Position numbers and translations under genes: made by a program
NCBI GenBank assembly: GCA_016718035.1
Contig: JADKEK010000002.1
Location: 248,001 to 312,000 of the forward strand
Length of the DNA: 64,000 nt
Reading direction: 5' to 3'
Source of the DNA: Bacteroidota bacterium
GTDB taxonomy: Bacteria > Bacteroidota > Bacteroidia > Chitinophagales > BACL12
The notes under the pieces: generated by a model
Told to the model about the DNA's origin: nothing
What the model saw: only the letters and a program-made list of their open reading frames with translations
The model's database searches: none
In this document: one piece after another, positions 8,699-16,649 of the stretch
How positions within the stretch are numbered: the stretch's first letter is position 1
Layout of the letters: the number at the start of each line of letters is the position of its first letter

Positions 8699-9232
8699 TT
8701 ATAATTCTTTTTCATGAATTTCCACTGCGCCGCTTGCAGCAAGTACTTTTCTGATTTCTTCTTTTTTGCTGTCAGAAGTATGCTCATCCAACTCAAATGT
8801 CATTGCGAACAAGTGGCTGGTTGTGCGCTCATCAACTATTTCTGCTTTAACACCAGGTGCTAATCTGTTTAAATACAAGTAAGTTAAAAACATACCTACA
8901 GAAGCAAATAATACGGTTAACTCAAACGTAATTGGTATCCAAGCCGGAAGTGATAAATAAGGTTTACCACCGTAGTTAATTGGATAGTTGTTTGTAGTTA
9001 CCCATAAAATAAACGTGAGTGCAGTTAATGTTCCAGTCGCACCGAAAATAAATCCGGCGGAATGCAGTCTGGTCATACGTAAACCCATGGCATCATCTAA
9101 TCCGTGAACCGGAAAAGGTGTATAACAGTCATGAATTTTCAATCCTTCTGCACGTACTTTTTTTACTGCATCGATTAAGATGACTTCATCGTCATATAAA
9201 CCGTATATTATTTTTTTATTTGCCATGTGCAA
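8699..9232 (-). CDS. actD: Alternative complex III subunit ActD (DUF3341)
   Basis: A 177-residue protein with two central transmembrane helices (about 60-82 and 97-118) flanked by cytoplasmic domains, the standard layout of DUF3341/ActD. The N-terminal part shows YGLYDDEVILIDAVKKVRAEG and the HDCYTPFPVHGLDDAMG segment characteristic of the family. It has no cofactor motif and its role is structural. It sits between actC (23 nt) and actE (15 nt). An in-frame upstream Met (MHMANKK versus MANKK) leaves the start uncertain by two codons. Confidence 0.92.
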   Translation of the reverse strand: MHMANKKIIYGLYDDEVILIDAVKKVRAEGLKIHDCYTPFPVHGLDDAMGLRMTRLHSAGFIFGATGTLTALTFILWVTTNNYPINYGGKPYLSLPAWIPITFELTVLFASVGMFLTYLYLNRLAPGVKAEIVDERTTSHLFAMTFELDEHTSDSKKEEIRKVLAASGAVEIHEKEL

Positions 9233-9255
9233 ACGTTATTTATACTTGGTTAAGG

Positions 9256-10656
9256 TTAATGTTTATGGTGATCATCGTTATGATGAATAGCATCCGGCCC
9301 GGTATATTGGTCGCCCGATGTTTTCAATATTGATTTCACCTCTGCCACTGCAATTACCGGTGCTACTTTCGCGAAAATGAGGAACAGTGTCATAAAGAAT
9401 CCGATTGTTCCCAAATAAATAAATATTTCCACTATAGTAGGATAATACATTGTCCAGCTTGAAGGTATAAAGTCGCGGTGTGTTGATGTAACGATGATTA
9501 CGAAACGTTCGAACCACATACCCACGTTGATGAAAATCGACATGAAGAATGTGAACACAATATTGCGACGTAATTTTTTAATCCAGAATAACTGCGGAGA
9601 AACCACGTTACAAGTCATCATACCCCAATAGCTCCACCAGTAAGGACCAGTACTTCTGTTGAGGAAAGCATACTGCTCATATTGATTACCTGAGTACCAT
9701 GCAGTAAATAACTCGGTGATATAAGCCACACCTACAATAGAACCGGTTAGAATAATAACCTTGTTCATTGATTCGATATGTGCTAGTGTAATATATTCTT
9801 GTAAATTAAATACTCTACGAACCACCAACATCAGTGTTAACACCATTGCGAAACCGGAAAAGATAGCACCGGCAACGAAATATGGAGGGAAGATGGTAGT
9901 GTGCCATCCCGGAATTACCGAGGTAGCGAAGTCGAAGGATACGATGGTGTGAACCGATAATACAAGTGGTGTAGATAAACCTGCTAACACCAATGATATT
10001 GATTCAAATCGCTGCCAGTTTTTAGCTGTTCCTTTCCAGCCAAAGCTGAAAATATTATACATTCTTTTTTTGAATGCTGAAGTAGTTCTATCGCGAACTA
10101 AAGCTAAATCCGGAATTAAACCTGTATACCAGAATACTAATGATACCGTAAAGTAAGTCGAAATCGCAAATACGTCCCATAAGAGTGGTGAGTTAAAGTT
10201 AACCCACACTGGACCACGTGTATTTGGATAAGGGAAAATGAAGAAAGCTAACCATACACGACCCATGTGAATAATCGGGAATAAACCCGCACAAATAACC
10301 GCGAAGATGGTCATCGCCTCAGCAGAGCGGTTTACACCGGTTCTCCACTTTTGACGGAAAAGTAAAAGGATGGCAGAAATCAGGGTTCCTGCGTGACCAA
10401 TACCGATCCACCAAACGAAGTTGGTAATATCCCAGGCCCAACCGACAGTTTTGTTCAAACCCCACATACCTATACCATAGGTGATTGTGATGCCGATCAT
10501 TGTAAAACCGGTGAGCGCCAGTAATCCTGACAATGTTACAGCAATCATCCATGCCTTGCTAGGTGCGGCTTCTACTGGTGCACAAATATCATCTGATATT
10601 TGTTTGTAGGTTTTATGACCCTGTATTAATGGTTCCCTTAAAGGTGATACGAACAT
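9256..10656 (-). CDS. actC: Alternative complex III membrane subunit ActC (NrfD-like)
   Basis: A 466-residue NrfD/PsrC-family integral membrane protein with about ten helices. In alternative complex III it binds the quinol and passes electrons to the Fe-S subunit ActB. The segments ITNFVWWIGIGHAGTLISAILLL and FFIFPYPNTRGPVWVNFNSPL are typical. The C-terminus is His/Asp-rich (HHNDDHHKH). It starts 10 nt after actB. Although its length equals that of ActF, the two sequences clearly differ. Confidence 0.94.
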   Translation of the reverse strand: MFVSPLREPLIQGHKTYKQISDDICAPVEAAPSKAWMIAVTLSGLLALTGFTMIGITITYGIGMWGLNKTVGWAWDITNFVWWIGIGHAGTLISAILLLFRQKWRTGVNRSAEAMTIFAVICAGLFPIIHMGRVWLAFFIFPYPNTRGPVWVNFNSPLLWDVFAISTYFTVSLVFWYTGLIPDLALVRDRTTSAFKKRMYNIFSFGWKGTAKNWQRFESISLVLAGLSTPLVLSVHTIVSFDFATSVIPGWHTTIFPPYFVAGAIFSGFAMVLTLMLVVRRVFNLQEYITLAHIESMNKVIILTGSIVGVAYITELFTAWYSGNQYEQYAFLNRSTGPYWWSYWGMMTCNVVSPQLFWIKKLRRNIVFTFFMSIFINVGMWFERFVIIVTSTHRDFIPSSWTMYYPTIVEIFIYLGTIGFFMTLFLIFAKVAPVIAVAEVKSILKTSGDQYTGPDAIHHNDDHHKH

Positions 10657-10666
10657 AATTATTTAA

Positions 10667-13600
10667 TTATTTATAATTATATAAATCCATGATATCCAAT
10701 GCTTCCTCATTCTTATGATCAGCCTTGTCTTTATTTCTAACTTTAGTTTTATAGAAAATAGAAGGCACCCAGTGGAATTCTTCTAAAATTCCAAAAGTAC
10801 GTTCATCTTTTGCTTCACTAACTACTGCACTTGTATCGTCGTAGCTGTTACCAAATGTAATGGCATCAGCAGGACACGCACTTTGACAAGCTACTCTGAA
10901 TTCACCGTCTTTTAATTCACGGTTATCTTTTTTCGCGCTCAATTTTGCTTCCTGAATACGCTGAACACAGAATGAACATTTTTCAATAACCCCTCTTGAA
11001 CGAACGGTTACATCCGGATTTAACACCATACGTGTTAAGTCTTCTAATAAACCTCTGTTTTCAGTTTCCTTAGCATCGTTCATTGTTCCAAAAGTATCAG
11101 CTCCACCGTAGTCGAACCAATTGAAACGACGCACTTTATAAGGACAGTTATTTGCGCAATAACGAGTACCAATACAACGGTTATAAGCCATTTGGTTAAA
11201 GCCTTCAGAGCTATGGTTGGTAGCGCCTACCGGACAAACGTTTTCGCAAGGTGCGTTTTCGCAATGCTGACAAAGCATTGGTTGGTAAACAACTTCCGGA
11301 TTTTCTTCAGTTCCTGCATAGTAGCGGTCGATACGCATCCAATGCATTTCACGTGAACGAATAACTTCATTTTTACCAACTATTGGAATATTATTTTCTG
11401 CGTTACAAGAAATAACACAAGCACCACAACCAACGCAAGAGTTTAAGTCGATTGCCATGCTCCAGTTAAAGCCATTCTTTTTACCAAAATAATCTGGATA
11501 AAAAGTGATGTCTTTCCAAGCAAGCGCTTCAGCACGGTCTTCGTTACCGGCGTTAGGGCTTTTCTTATATTCTGCTAAAGTTGTTTCTTTTACAATACGG
11601 CGCTGACCTAATCCGTCATTTAAACTGAAATGCGTTTGAGTTTGAGCCAGTTTAACATTTTCGCCTGTATTGGTAATAGATACATTGGCAGCCATGTAAT
11701 TAACACAAGCTCCTGATGCATCTAAAAGATGATAAACATTAACACCAACGCCAACAACGCCTCTACCTACCATTGTGCGACCGTAACCTACGGCAACAGA
11801 AACAGTATTATTGGCTTGACCAGGTTGAATGGCAACAGGTAGTTTAACTTCTTTACCGTTAACGCTAACTGTTACAACATCGCCGTGTTCGATTTTATTT
11901 TCACGCGCATAAGCAGGTGAAACGTTTAAATAGTTATCCCAGGTAATTTTAGATACAGGATCCGGTAATTCGTGTAACCAAGGGTTATCCGCATAACGAC
12001 CATCACCAATAGCTATAGATTCATAAAACTGGATTTCAACACCACTTGCTTTTTTAGCCATACCCAAAATATTGGCAGCAGCACTTGAAACATCGGTTGT
12101 AGCTGGAGCCATTTCGGTAGCAGCAGTTAAAGTAGCAACAACAGCTTCGATAACATTGCCATTTTCAGGTTGGTATAAACCAATTTGTAATGCATTATTA
12201 AAAGCACCCATTGCATCTGCTTTACCAGCTAAAGGACCGGTAACCCAGTTTTGTACCATAAAGTCATGGTAAGTCATTGCATTGCCGCTCCATGTTAATA
12301 GAGAATCTTGCATTTGACGGGTGTCGAATAAATTTTTGATTGTTGGTTGAGACAATGAATATAAACCACGTTTAGGTTCAGCATCGTTCCAAGCCTCAAG
12401 GAAATGATGATCAGGACAGATGTAGGTGCAATTTGCAGCAGTTTCGTTCATGCTACCTGCAAATGAAACAGACATTTCAGCTTTAGCCATAGCCTCAGCT
12501 AACTGGTCGCCCATTGGATGATCAAAAACAGGGTTACAGTCATTTACCATTAAGATATTTACCTGACCGCCCTTTAATTCGCCGATTAAAGTTTTGATGC
12601 TTGCATCAGAACCTTGGCGTAACATATTTGCACAATCCCAAGTGATGGTATTGCCATAATTATTTAAAGCGTCGTTGATTGCATTTACAACCAATTGTAC
12701 ATTTTCATCGTTGCAGCCACTTACTACTAAAGATTCGCCGCGGTGTTTTTTCAACCATTCGGCAGCTTCCTTTAATCTAGCCTGTTTTGCTTCATCTTTC
12801 AATTTAGCGCCACCTGCAGTTGAAGAACCGGTGATAGCATCTAATAAATTAAGTGCAACAACACCTAATTCAGATGGAGCAACAGCCACGCGATAATCGG
12901 CGTTTGAACCTGTTAACGACATTCTGCTTTCAAAATGATAGTGACGGCTCATTTCAGGTTTTTCTTTAGTAACCTTTCTTGTTGCCACATATCCTTTTGT
13001 AAATTCTATTGGAGAAATCCATGTTCCTAAGAAATCGGCATCGATACTCACAATTACTTTTGCTTTTTCGAAGTGATAATCAGGAATTTCAGACTTTCCT
13101 TTTGAAGCCATATTAGCCATTAGCATACCGCTATAGGATAAGGCATCGTAAGTATAAACTTTAGTATTAGGATATTTCTCAGCGAAAGCTGCGAATACTT
13201 TTTTAGTTGAAGGGCTAATTACAGTTGAAGAAACGATTCTGATATTAGCATTTGGGTTTGCTGCAAGTTTACCGGCAATAGCTTTGTCGATATCGGCCCA
13301 TGATGCATTATCATGACCGCGTTTACCTTTTACCATTGGATTGCGCAAACGTGCAGTATCGTATAAACTTAAAACACTAGCCTGAACGCGTGCAGAAGTT
13401 CCACCTTTAGTAACTTTTGAATCGCGGTTACCTTCAATTTTAATCGGGCGGCCTTCGCGTGTTTTAACAATTATACTACAGTAGTCGCCACCATTATAAA
13501 ATGTAGAAGCATACCAGGTAGCAATACCGGGAATTACATCTTCAGGTTTAAAAATGTAAGGCGCAACCTTTTTAACAGGAATTTCGCAACCGGCAGCAAC

Positions 13601-13786
13601 AGTAGCTGCAGTTAAGCTAAATCCCATCATTTTGAGGAAGTCGCGTCGGTTTGACTGCAAGCCATCGTTGTTGCTGTCAAAAAACTCAACAGGAATTTCC
13701 TCGCCAAACTCGGGTTGTGTGAGTTGAGCTGATTCCGGTGCCTGATTTAATTCTTCAAGGCCTTTCCAGTATTTTTTCTCTGCCAT
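10667..13786 (-). CDS. actB: Alternative complex III Fe-S/molybdopterin-fold subunit ActB
   Basis: This 1039-residue periplasmic subunit has a twin-arginine signal inside the chain (Arg47-Arg48 in NRRDFLKMMG), then a molybdopterin oxidoreductase-like domain (about 70-750) that in characterised ActB binds no Mo cofactor. A C-terminal ferredoxin domain follows (about 775-1000). Four Cys clusters are visible: CVGCGACVISC, CQHCENAPCENVC, CIGTRYCANNC and CSFCVQRI...CQSAC. This matches three [4Fe-4S] and one [3Fe-4S] cluster in the family. It relays electrons from ActC towards the heme subunits. It lies 41 nt after actA. Confidence 0.95.
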   Translation of the reverse strand: MAEKKYWKGLEELNQAPESAQLTQPEFGEEIPVEFFDSNNDGLQSNRRDFLKMMGFSLTAATVAAGCEIPVKKVAPYIFKPEDVIPGIATWYASTFYNGGDYCSIIVKTREGRPIKIEGNRDSKVTKGGTSARVQASVLSLYDTARLRNPMVKGKRGHDNASWADIDKAIAGKLAANPNANIRIVSSTVISPSTKKVFAAFAEKYPNTKVYTYDALSYSGMLMANMASKGKSEIPDYHFEKAKVIVSIDADFLGTWISPIEFTKGYVATRKVTKEKPEMSRHYHFESRMSLTGSNADYRVAVAPSELGVVALNLLDAITGSSTAGGAKLKDEAKQARLKEAAEWLKKHRGESLVVSGCNDENVQLVVNAINDALNNYGNTITWDCANMLRQGSDASIKTLIGELKGGQVNILMVNDCNPVFDHPMGDQLAEAMAKAEMSVSFAGSMNETAANCTYICPDHHFLEAWNDAEPKRGLYSLSQPTIKNLFDTRQMQDSLLTWSGNAMTYHDFMVQNWVTGPLAGKADAMGAFNNALQIGLYQPENGNVIEAVVATLTAATEMAPATTDVSSAAANILGMAKKASGVEIQFYESIAIGDGRYADNPWLHELPDPVSKITWDNYLNVSPAYARENKIEHGDVVTVSVNGKEVKLPVAIQPGQANNTVSVAVGYGRTMVGRGVVGVGVNVYHLLDASGACVNYMAANVSITNTGENVKLAQTQTHFSLNDGLGQRRIVKETTLAEYKKSPNAGNEDRAEALAWKDITFYPDYFGKKNGFNWSMAIDLNSCVGCGACVISCNAENNIPIVGKNEVIRSREMHWMRIDRYYAGTEENPEVVYQPMLCQHCENAPCENVCPVGATNHSSEGFNQMAYNRCIGTRYCANNCPYKVRRFNWFDYGGADTFGTMNDAKETENRGLLEDLTRMVLNPDVTVRSRGVIEKCSFCVQRIQEAKLSAKKDNRELKDGEFRVACQSACPADAITFGNSYDDTSAVVSEAKDERTFGILEEFHWVPSIFYKTKVRNKDKADHKNEEALDIMDLYNYK

Positions 13787-13827
13787 TTGGTTATGGTTAG
13801 AAGTTTAAGTGATGCTTTGTTAAAAAA

Positions 13828-15084
13828 TTAATAGTGACATTTTTGACATTCTGTTGCACCGATGTCTTCAGCTTTAACTGATTCCATCTCACCATTTTTA
13901 ATTTTTTCATGCAACACTTCGTATGGTTTATAAAACTCGTTAGTAGTAAAGTTGACATTGGTATTGCGGTGACAATTCACGCACCATCCCATTGAAAGAT
14001 TTTCCATTTGTTGAACTACGTCCATTTCCTGGATTTGACCGTGACAAGTTTGGCATTCCAATCCGGCAACTTTTACGTGTTGTGAGTGATTGAAATAAAC
14101 ATGGTCAGGTAAATTGTGAATTTTAGTCCATTCGATTGGTTTTGGTTCACTTTCATATTTCAAAGATTCAGCATTGAATCCGATGTAGCTATAGATTTTA
14201 GCAATTTCTTTATCGTAAACTGCCTTAGGATAATTAGGGTCGGTTCCGGTAACACCCTGAATGTTATAGTGACAGTTCATACACACGCTTAATGAAGGGA
14301 TAACCGCAGCTTTACCGCGTTCAGCACCTACGTGACAGTATTTACAATCAATTTTATTGATACCTGCGTGTACTTTATGTGAGAATGCAATTGGTTGTTC
14401 CGGAGCGTAACCTTGTTGACGACCAAGCGAAGTTGCGCTGTTCCACATGGCAACACTTAATAATGATAAAAACAACAATGCTAATACGCCAACAAGCGGA
14501 CGGTACTTACGTTGTTTATAAAAAGGTGTAGTATCAGGTGTTGGGTCATCAAATTTTTGACGAACTAATCCGTCAAGGTATTTAACGGCGCGTCCAAGAA
14601 TAACCGCTATAAATAATAATGCAACAATTAAAATCCAGTATAATGTAGAATTATCCTTTTTTGTTTCGGTCACAACACCACCAGGGCCGGGTGTTGCAGC
14701 CATATCTTGTTTACGTTTTGCTTCCGCATCAATATAAACGAGGATATCCGCAACATCAACATCTGACAATTCCGGGAATGCCGGCATGATGCTGTTATAT
14801 TCTTTATATAAGTCGTTTGCATATTTATCGCCAGTTCCTAAAAAACTTTGTGAGTTTTTTATCCAAGCGTATAAATTAGTGCTATCAGCCCAACGCGTAC
14901 GCACATTTTGCAATGCGGGTCCTGTCAATTTTTTGTCCACTAAGTGACATCTTTGACATTTGGATTGATAAAGTACTTTCCCTTCAGCTTCACCCGCAAA
15001 TACGTTATTTGCTGTAAATGACAATGCGAGTAGTAAAATAATGCTCAGGAAACGTGTGATGGTCGTCGACTTCTTATGCTGCAC
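13828..15084 (-). CDS. actA: Alternative complex III multiheme cytochrome ActA with fused N-terminal cytochrome c domain
   Basis: A 418-residue protein with six CxxCH heme sites. The first (Cys43-His47) lies in an N-terminal class I cytochrome c domain with a probable Met100 axial ligand (in SIMPAFPEL). The other five, at Cys247, Cys268, Cys344, Cys368 and Cys413, form the ActA pentaheme part. A signal peptide ends near residue 30. Two membrane helices (about 148-163 and 196-213) separate the domains. ActA passes electrons from ActB to ActE or directly to the oxidase. It is the first gene of the operon. Confidence 0.93.
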   Translation of the reverse strand: MQHKKSTTITRFLSIILLLALSFTANNVFAGEAEGKVLYQSKCQRCHLVDKKLTGPALQNVRTRWADSTNLYAWIKNSQSFLGTGDKYANDLYKEYNSIMPAFPELSDVDVADILVYIDAEAKRKQDMAATPGPGGVVTETKKDNSTLYWILIVALLFIAVILGRAVKYLDGLVRQKFDDPTPDTTPFYKQRKYRPLVGVLALLFLSLLSVAMWNSATSLGRQQGYAPEQPIAFSHKVHAGINKIDCKYCHVGAERGKAAVIPSLSVCMNCHYNIQGVTGTDPNYPKAVYDKEIAKIYSYIGFNAESLKYESEPKPIEWTKIHNLPDHVYFNHSQHVKVAGLECQTCHGQIQEMDVVQQMENLSMGWCVNCHRNTNVNFTTNEFYKPYEVLHEKIKNGEMESVKAEDIGATECQKCHY

Positions 15085-15113
15085 AATCCTTGATTTTATT
15101 GGTTAAGGTATTT

Positions 15114-15130
15114 CGGGTTTTATAAACCCG
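15114..15130. promoter_or_regulatory. 17-bp palindrome at the predicted act-cox transcription start
   Basis: CGGGTTT-TAT-AAACCCG is a perfect 7-bp inverted repeat with a 3-nt centre. It lies directly downstream of the -7 box of the predicted operon promoter, so it would overlap the transcription start. It could be an operator or a 5' mRNA stem. A terminator is unlikely because there is no T-tract on the minus strand. The function is inferred from position only. Confidence 0.5.
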
Positions 15131-15132
15131 TG

Positions 15133-15167
15133 CAAAACTAAACACCAAACATGAAAAGTTTAACAAA
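15133..15167 (-). promoter_or_regulatory. Candidate promoter of the act-cox operon
   Basis: On the minus strand a TTTG (15167-15164) is followed after 23 nt by TAGTTTTG (15140-15133), matching the Bacteroidota -33/-7 consensus TTTG and TAnnTTTG. The spacer is at the long end of the known range. It lies about 50 nt upstream of the actA start. Confidence 0.5.
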
Positions 15168-15356
15168 TCTTTTAAAAAAATTTTCAATAGATGCAACCAT
15201 GCTCAAACTCAATTGGGAGTAGTGTTTCATCGATAAATAATTCACTGTTTAGACGCATTCTAAATTAAAAATCGTATTTATTCACACGGTTATCACATTT
15301 TTATATCCGTTTCGATGCATTAACTGGCATAGTTTTGTATTTATAAAAGATTAAAC

Positions 15357-15362
15357 AGGAGG
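15357..15362 (+). promoter_or_regulatory. Perfect AGGAGG ribosome binding site
   Basis: AGGAGG sits 5 nt before the ATG at 15368. Strong Shine-Dalgarno sequences are uncommon in Bacteroidota, and the other starts I checked in this window lack one. It fixes the start of the following lipoprotein gene. Confidence 0.7.
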
Positions 15363-15367
15363 AAATT

Positions 15368-16543
15368 ATGAAAAAATTGGTTTACGCTTCAATGTTATTA
15401 TTAGTGATTAGTTCCGGATGTAAGGTAGCCGAAAAAGAATTTAGGGAAGGCAATTATGATGAAGCCATAAACATCTGTATTAAAAAACTAATCGACAACC
15501 CTGACAAAGCAGAGTATATTTTATTATTGGAGGAGGCGTTTGTGCGAGCAAATGGTGAGGATCTCGATTATATAAAAGCTTTAAACACAGAAGGCAGCCC
15601 CGATCGTTGGGAGGAGATTTTTAACGTTTATGAACGTATATCAGCCCGACAGATAAAAATAACCCGATTATTACCTTTATATCTAGGCACTGAAGAGCGC
15701 GATGCTGAATTTAAATTTGTTGATGCGATTGATGGTATGAATACTGCTAAGAAGAACGCTGCAGCCTATTGGTACGCTGATGCAAGTCTCAAACTTAAAA
15801 GCAACGACGTTTACAAAGCACGTGAAGCCTATTATGAACTTCAAAAAATTGAACGTTTTTACAGCGATTACAAAGACGCAGACGATTTATTGAAAAAAGC
15901 AAAAGAAATTGGCACTAATGATGTTGTATTTAAAGTAGAAAACATGTCGAATGCCAGTTTAAACTACGATGTTACTAAAGCGATTAATCAAATTAACATC
16001 CCAAAATCTAGTGGTACCTGGTATATTGTGCATAGCAGTGTATTTGAAAAAGGTGTTGAGATGACCATCCAGGTGAATATTCGCAAAATTGAGGCATATC
16101 CAGAAAAAGTGAGCACCAACCAGTATGAGGAGTCGAAACAAATTATTGACGGTTACGAATACGTTTACGACAATCAGGGCAATATTGTAAAGGACAGTTT
16201 GGGTAATCCAATCAAAGAACCGGATTATAAAACCGTTACTGCTTATGTAACTGAAACTTGGCAGGAAAAGGTAGCAACTGTAAGTGGTGAAGTTGTTTAT
16301 TTGAACAAAAACGGTGAAGTGATACGTTCGTTTCCTGTTCGTGCAGATGCTGTTTTCAAAAACTACTATGCTGCTGCTACAGGTTATGCCGAAGCCCTTA
16401 CTCCACAGTCGAAGGAAAAACTAGGTGGCAAGCCACTACCCTTTCCATATGATGACCAGATGTTGATAGATGCTGTGAATCTGTTGGAAAATGAGGTGAG
16501 GTCAATAACCAACGCCAACAACAATGAATATTTGAACTTATAA
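15368..16543 (+). CDS. Lipoprotein with TPR-like N-terminus, function unknown
   Basis: A 391-residue predicted lipoprotein: the signal peptide ends at VISSG with Cys18 as the lipidated residue. Residues 20-70 look like tetratricopeptide-type helices (EFREGNYDEAINICIKKL). A further helical region covers about 130-185. The second half is beta-rich with a VYDNQGNIVKDSLGNPIKEP segment. I do not recognise a named family. The start is fixed by an AGGAGG 5 nt upstream. The gene is monocistronic between the act promoter and its own terminator. Confidence 0.85.
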   Translation: MKKLVYASMLLLVISSGCKVAEKEFREGNYDEAINICIKKLIDNPDKAEYILLLEEAFVRANGEDLDYIKALNTEGSPDRWEEIFNVYERISARQIKITRLLPLYLGTEERDAEFKFVDAIDGMNTAKKNAAAYWYADASLKLKSNDVYKAREAYYELQKIERFYSDYKDADDLLKKAKEIGTNDVVFKVENMSNASLNYDVTKAINQINIPKSSGTWYIVHSSVFEKGVEMTIQVNIRKIEAYPEKVSTNQYEESKQIIDGYEYVYDNQGNIVKDSLGNPIKEPDYKTVTAYVTETWQEKVATVSGEVVYLNKNGEVIRSFPVRADAVFKNYYAAATGYAEALTPQSKEKLGGKPLPFPYDDQMLIDAVNLLENEVRSITNANNNEYLNL

Positions 16544-16546
16544 GAT

Positions 16547-16573
16547 AAAACCGGTTAACAGCCGGTTTTTTTT
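16547..16573 (+). terminator. Rho-independent terminator
   Basis: Stem AAAACCGG / CCGGTTTT with a 7-nt loop, followed by T's, starts 4 nt after the lipoprotein stop codon. Confidence 0.8.
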
Positions 16574-16637
16574 GTCACAGAATTGTATCATTATCCCATT
16601 TTAATACATCTTAACCGAAGCAGTTTAGTCAAAATCT

Positions 16638-16645
16638 TAACTTTG
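16638..16645 (+). promoter_or_regulatory. -7 box (TAACTTTG) close to the TonB receptor start
   Basis: TAACTTTG matches the Bacteroidota -7 consensus TAnnTTTG and ends 4 nt before the ATG at 16650. No clear -33 TTG lies at the right distance. If real, transcription would start at about the start codon. Confidence 0.35.
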
Positions 16646-16649
16646 CTCT

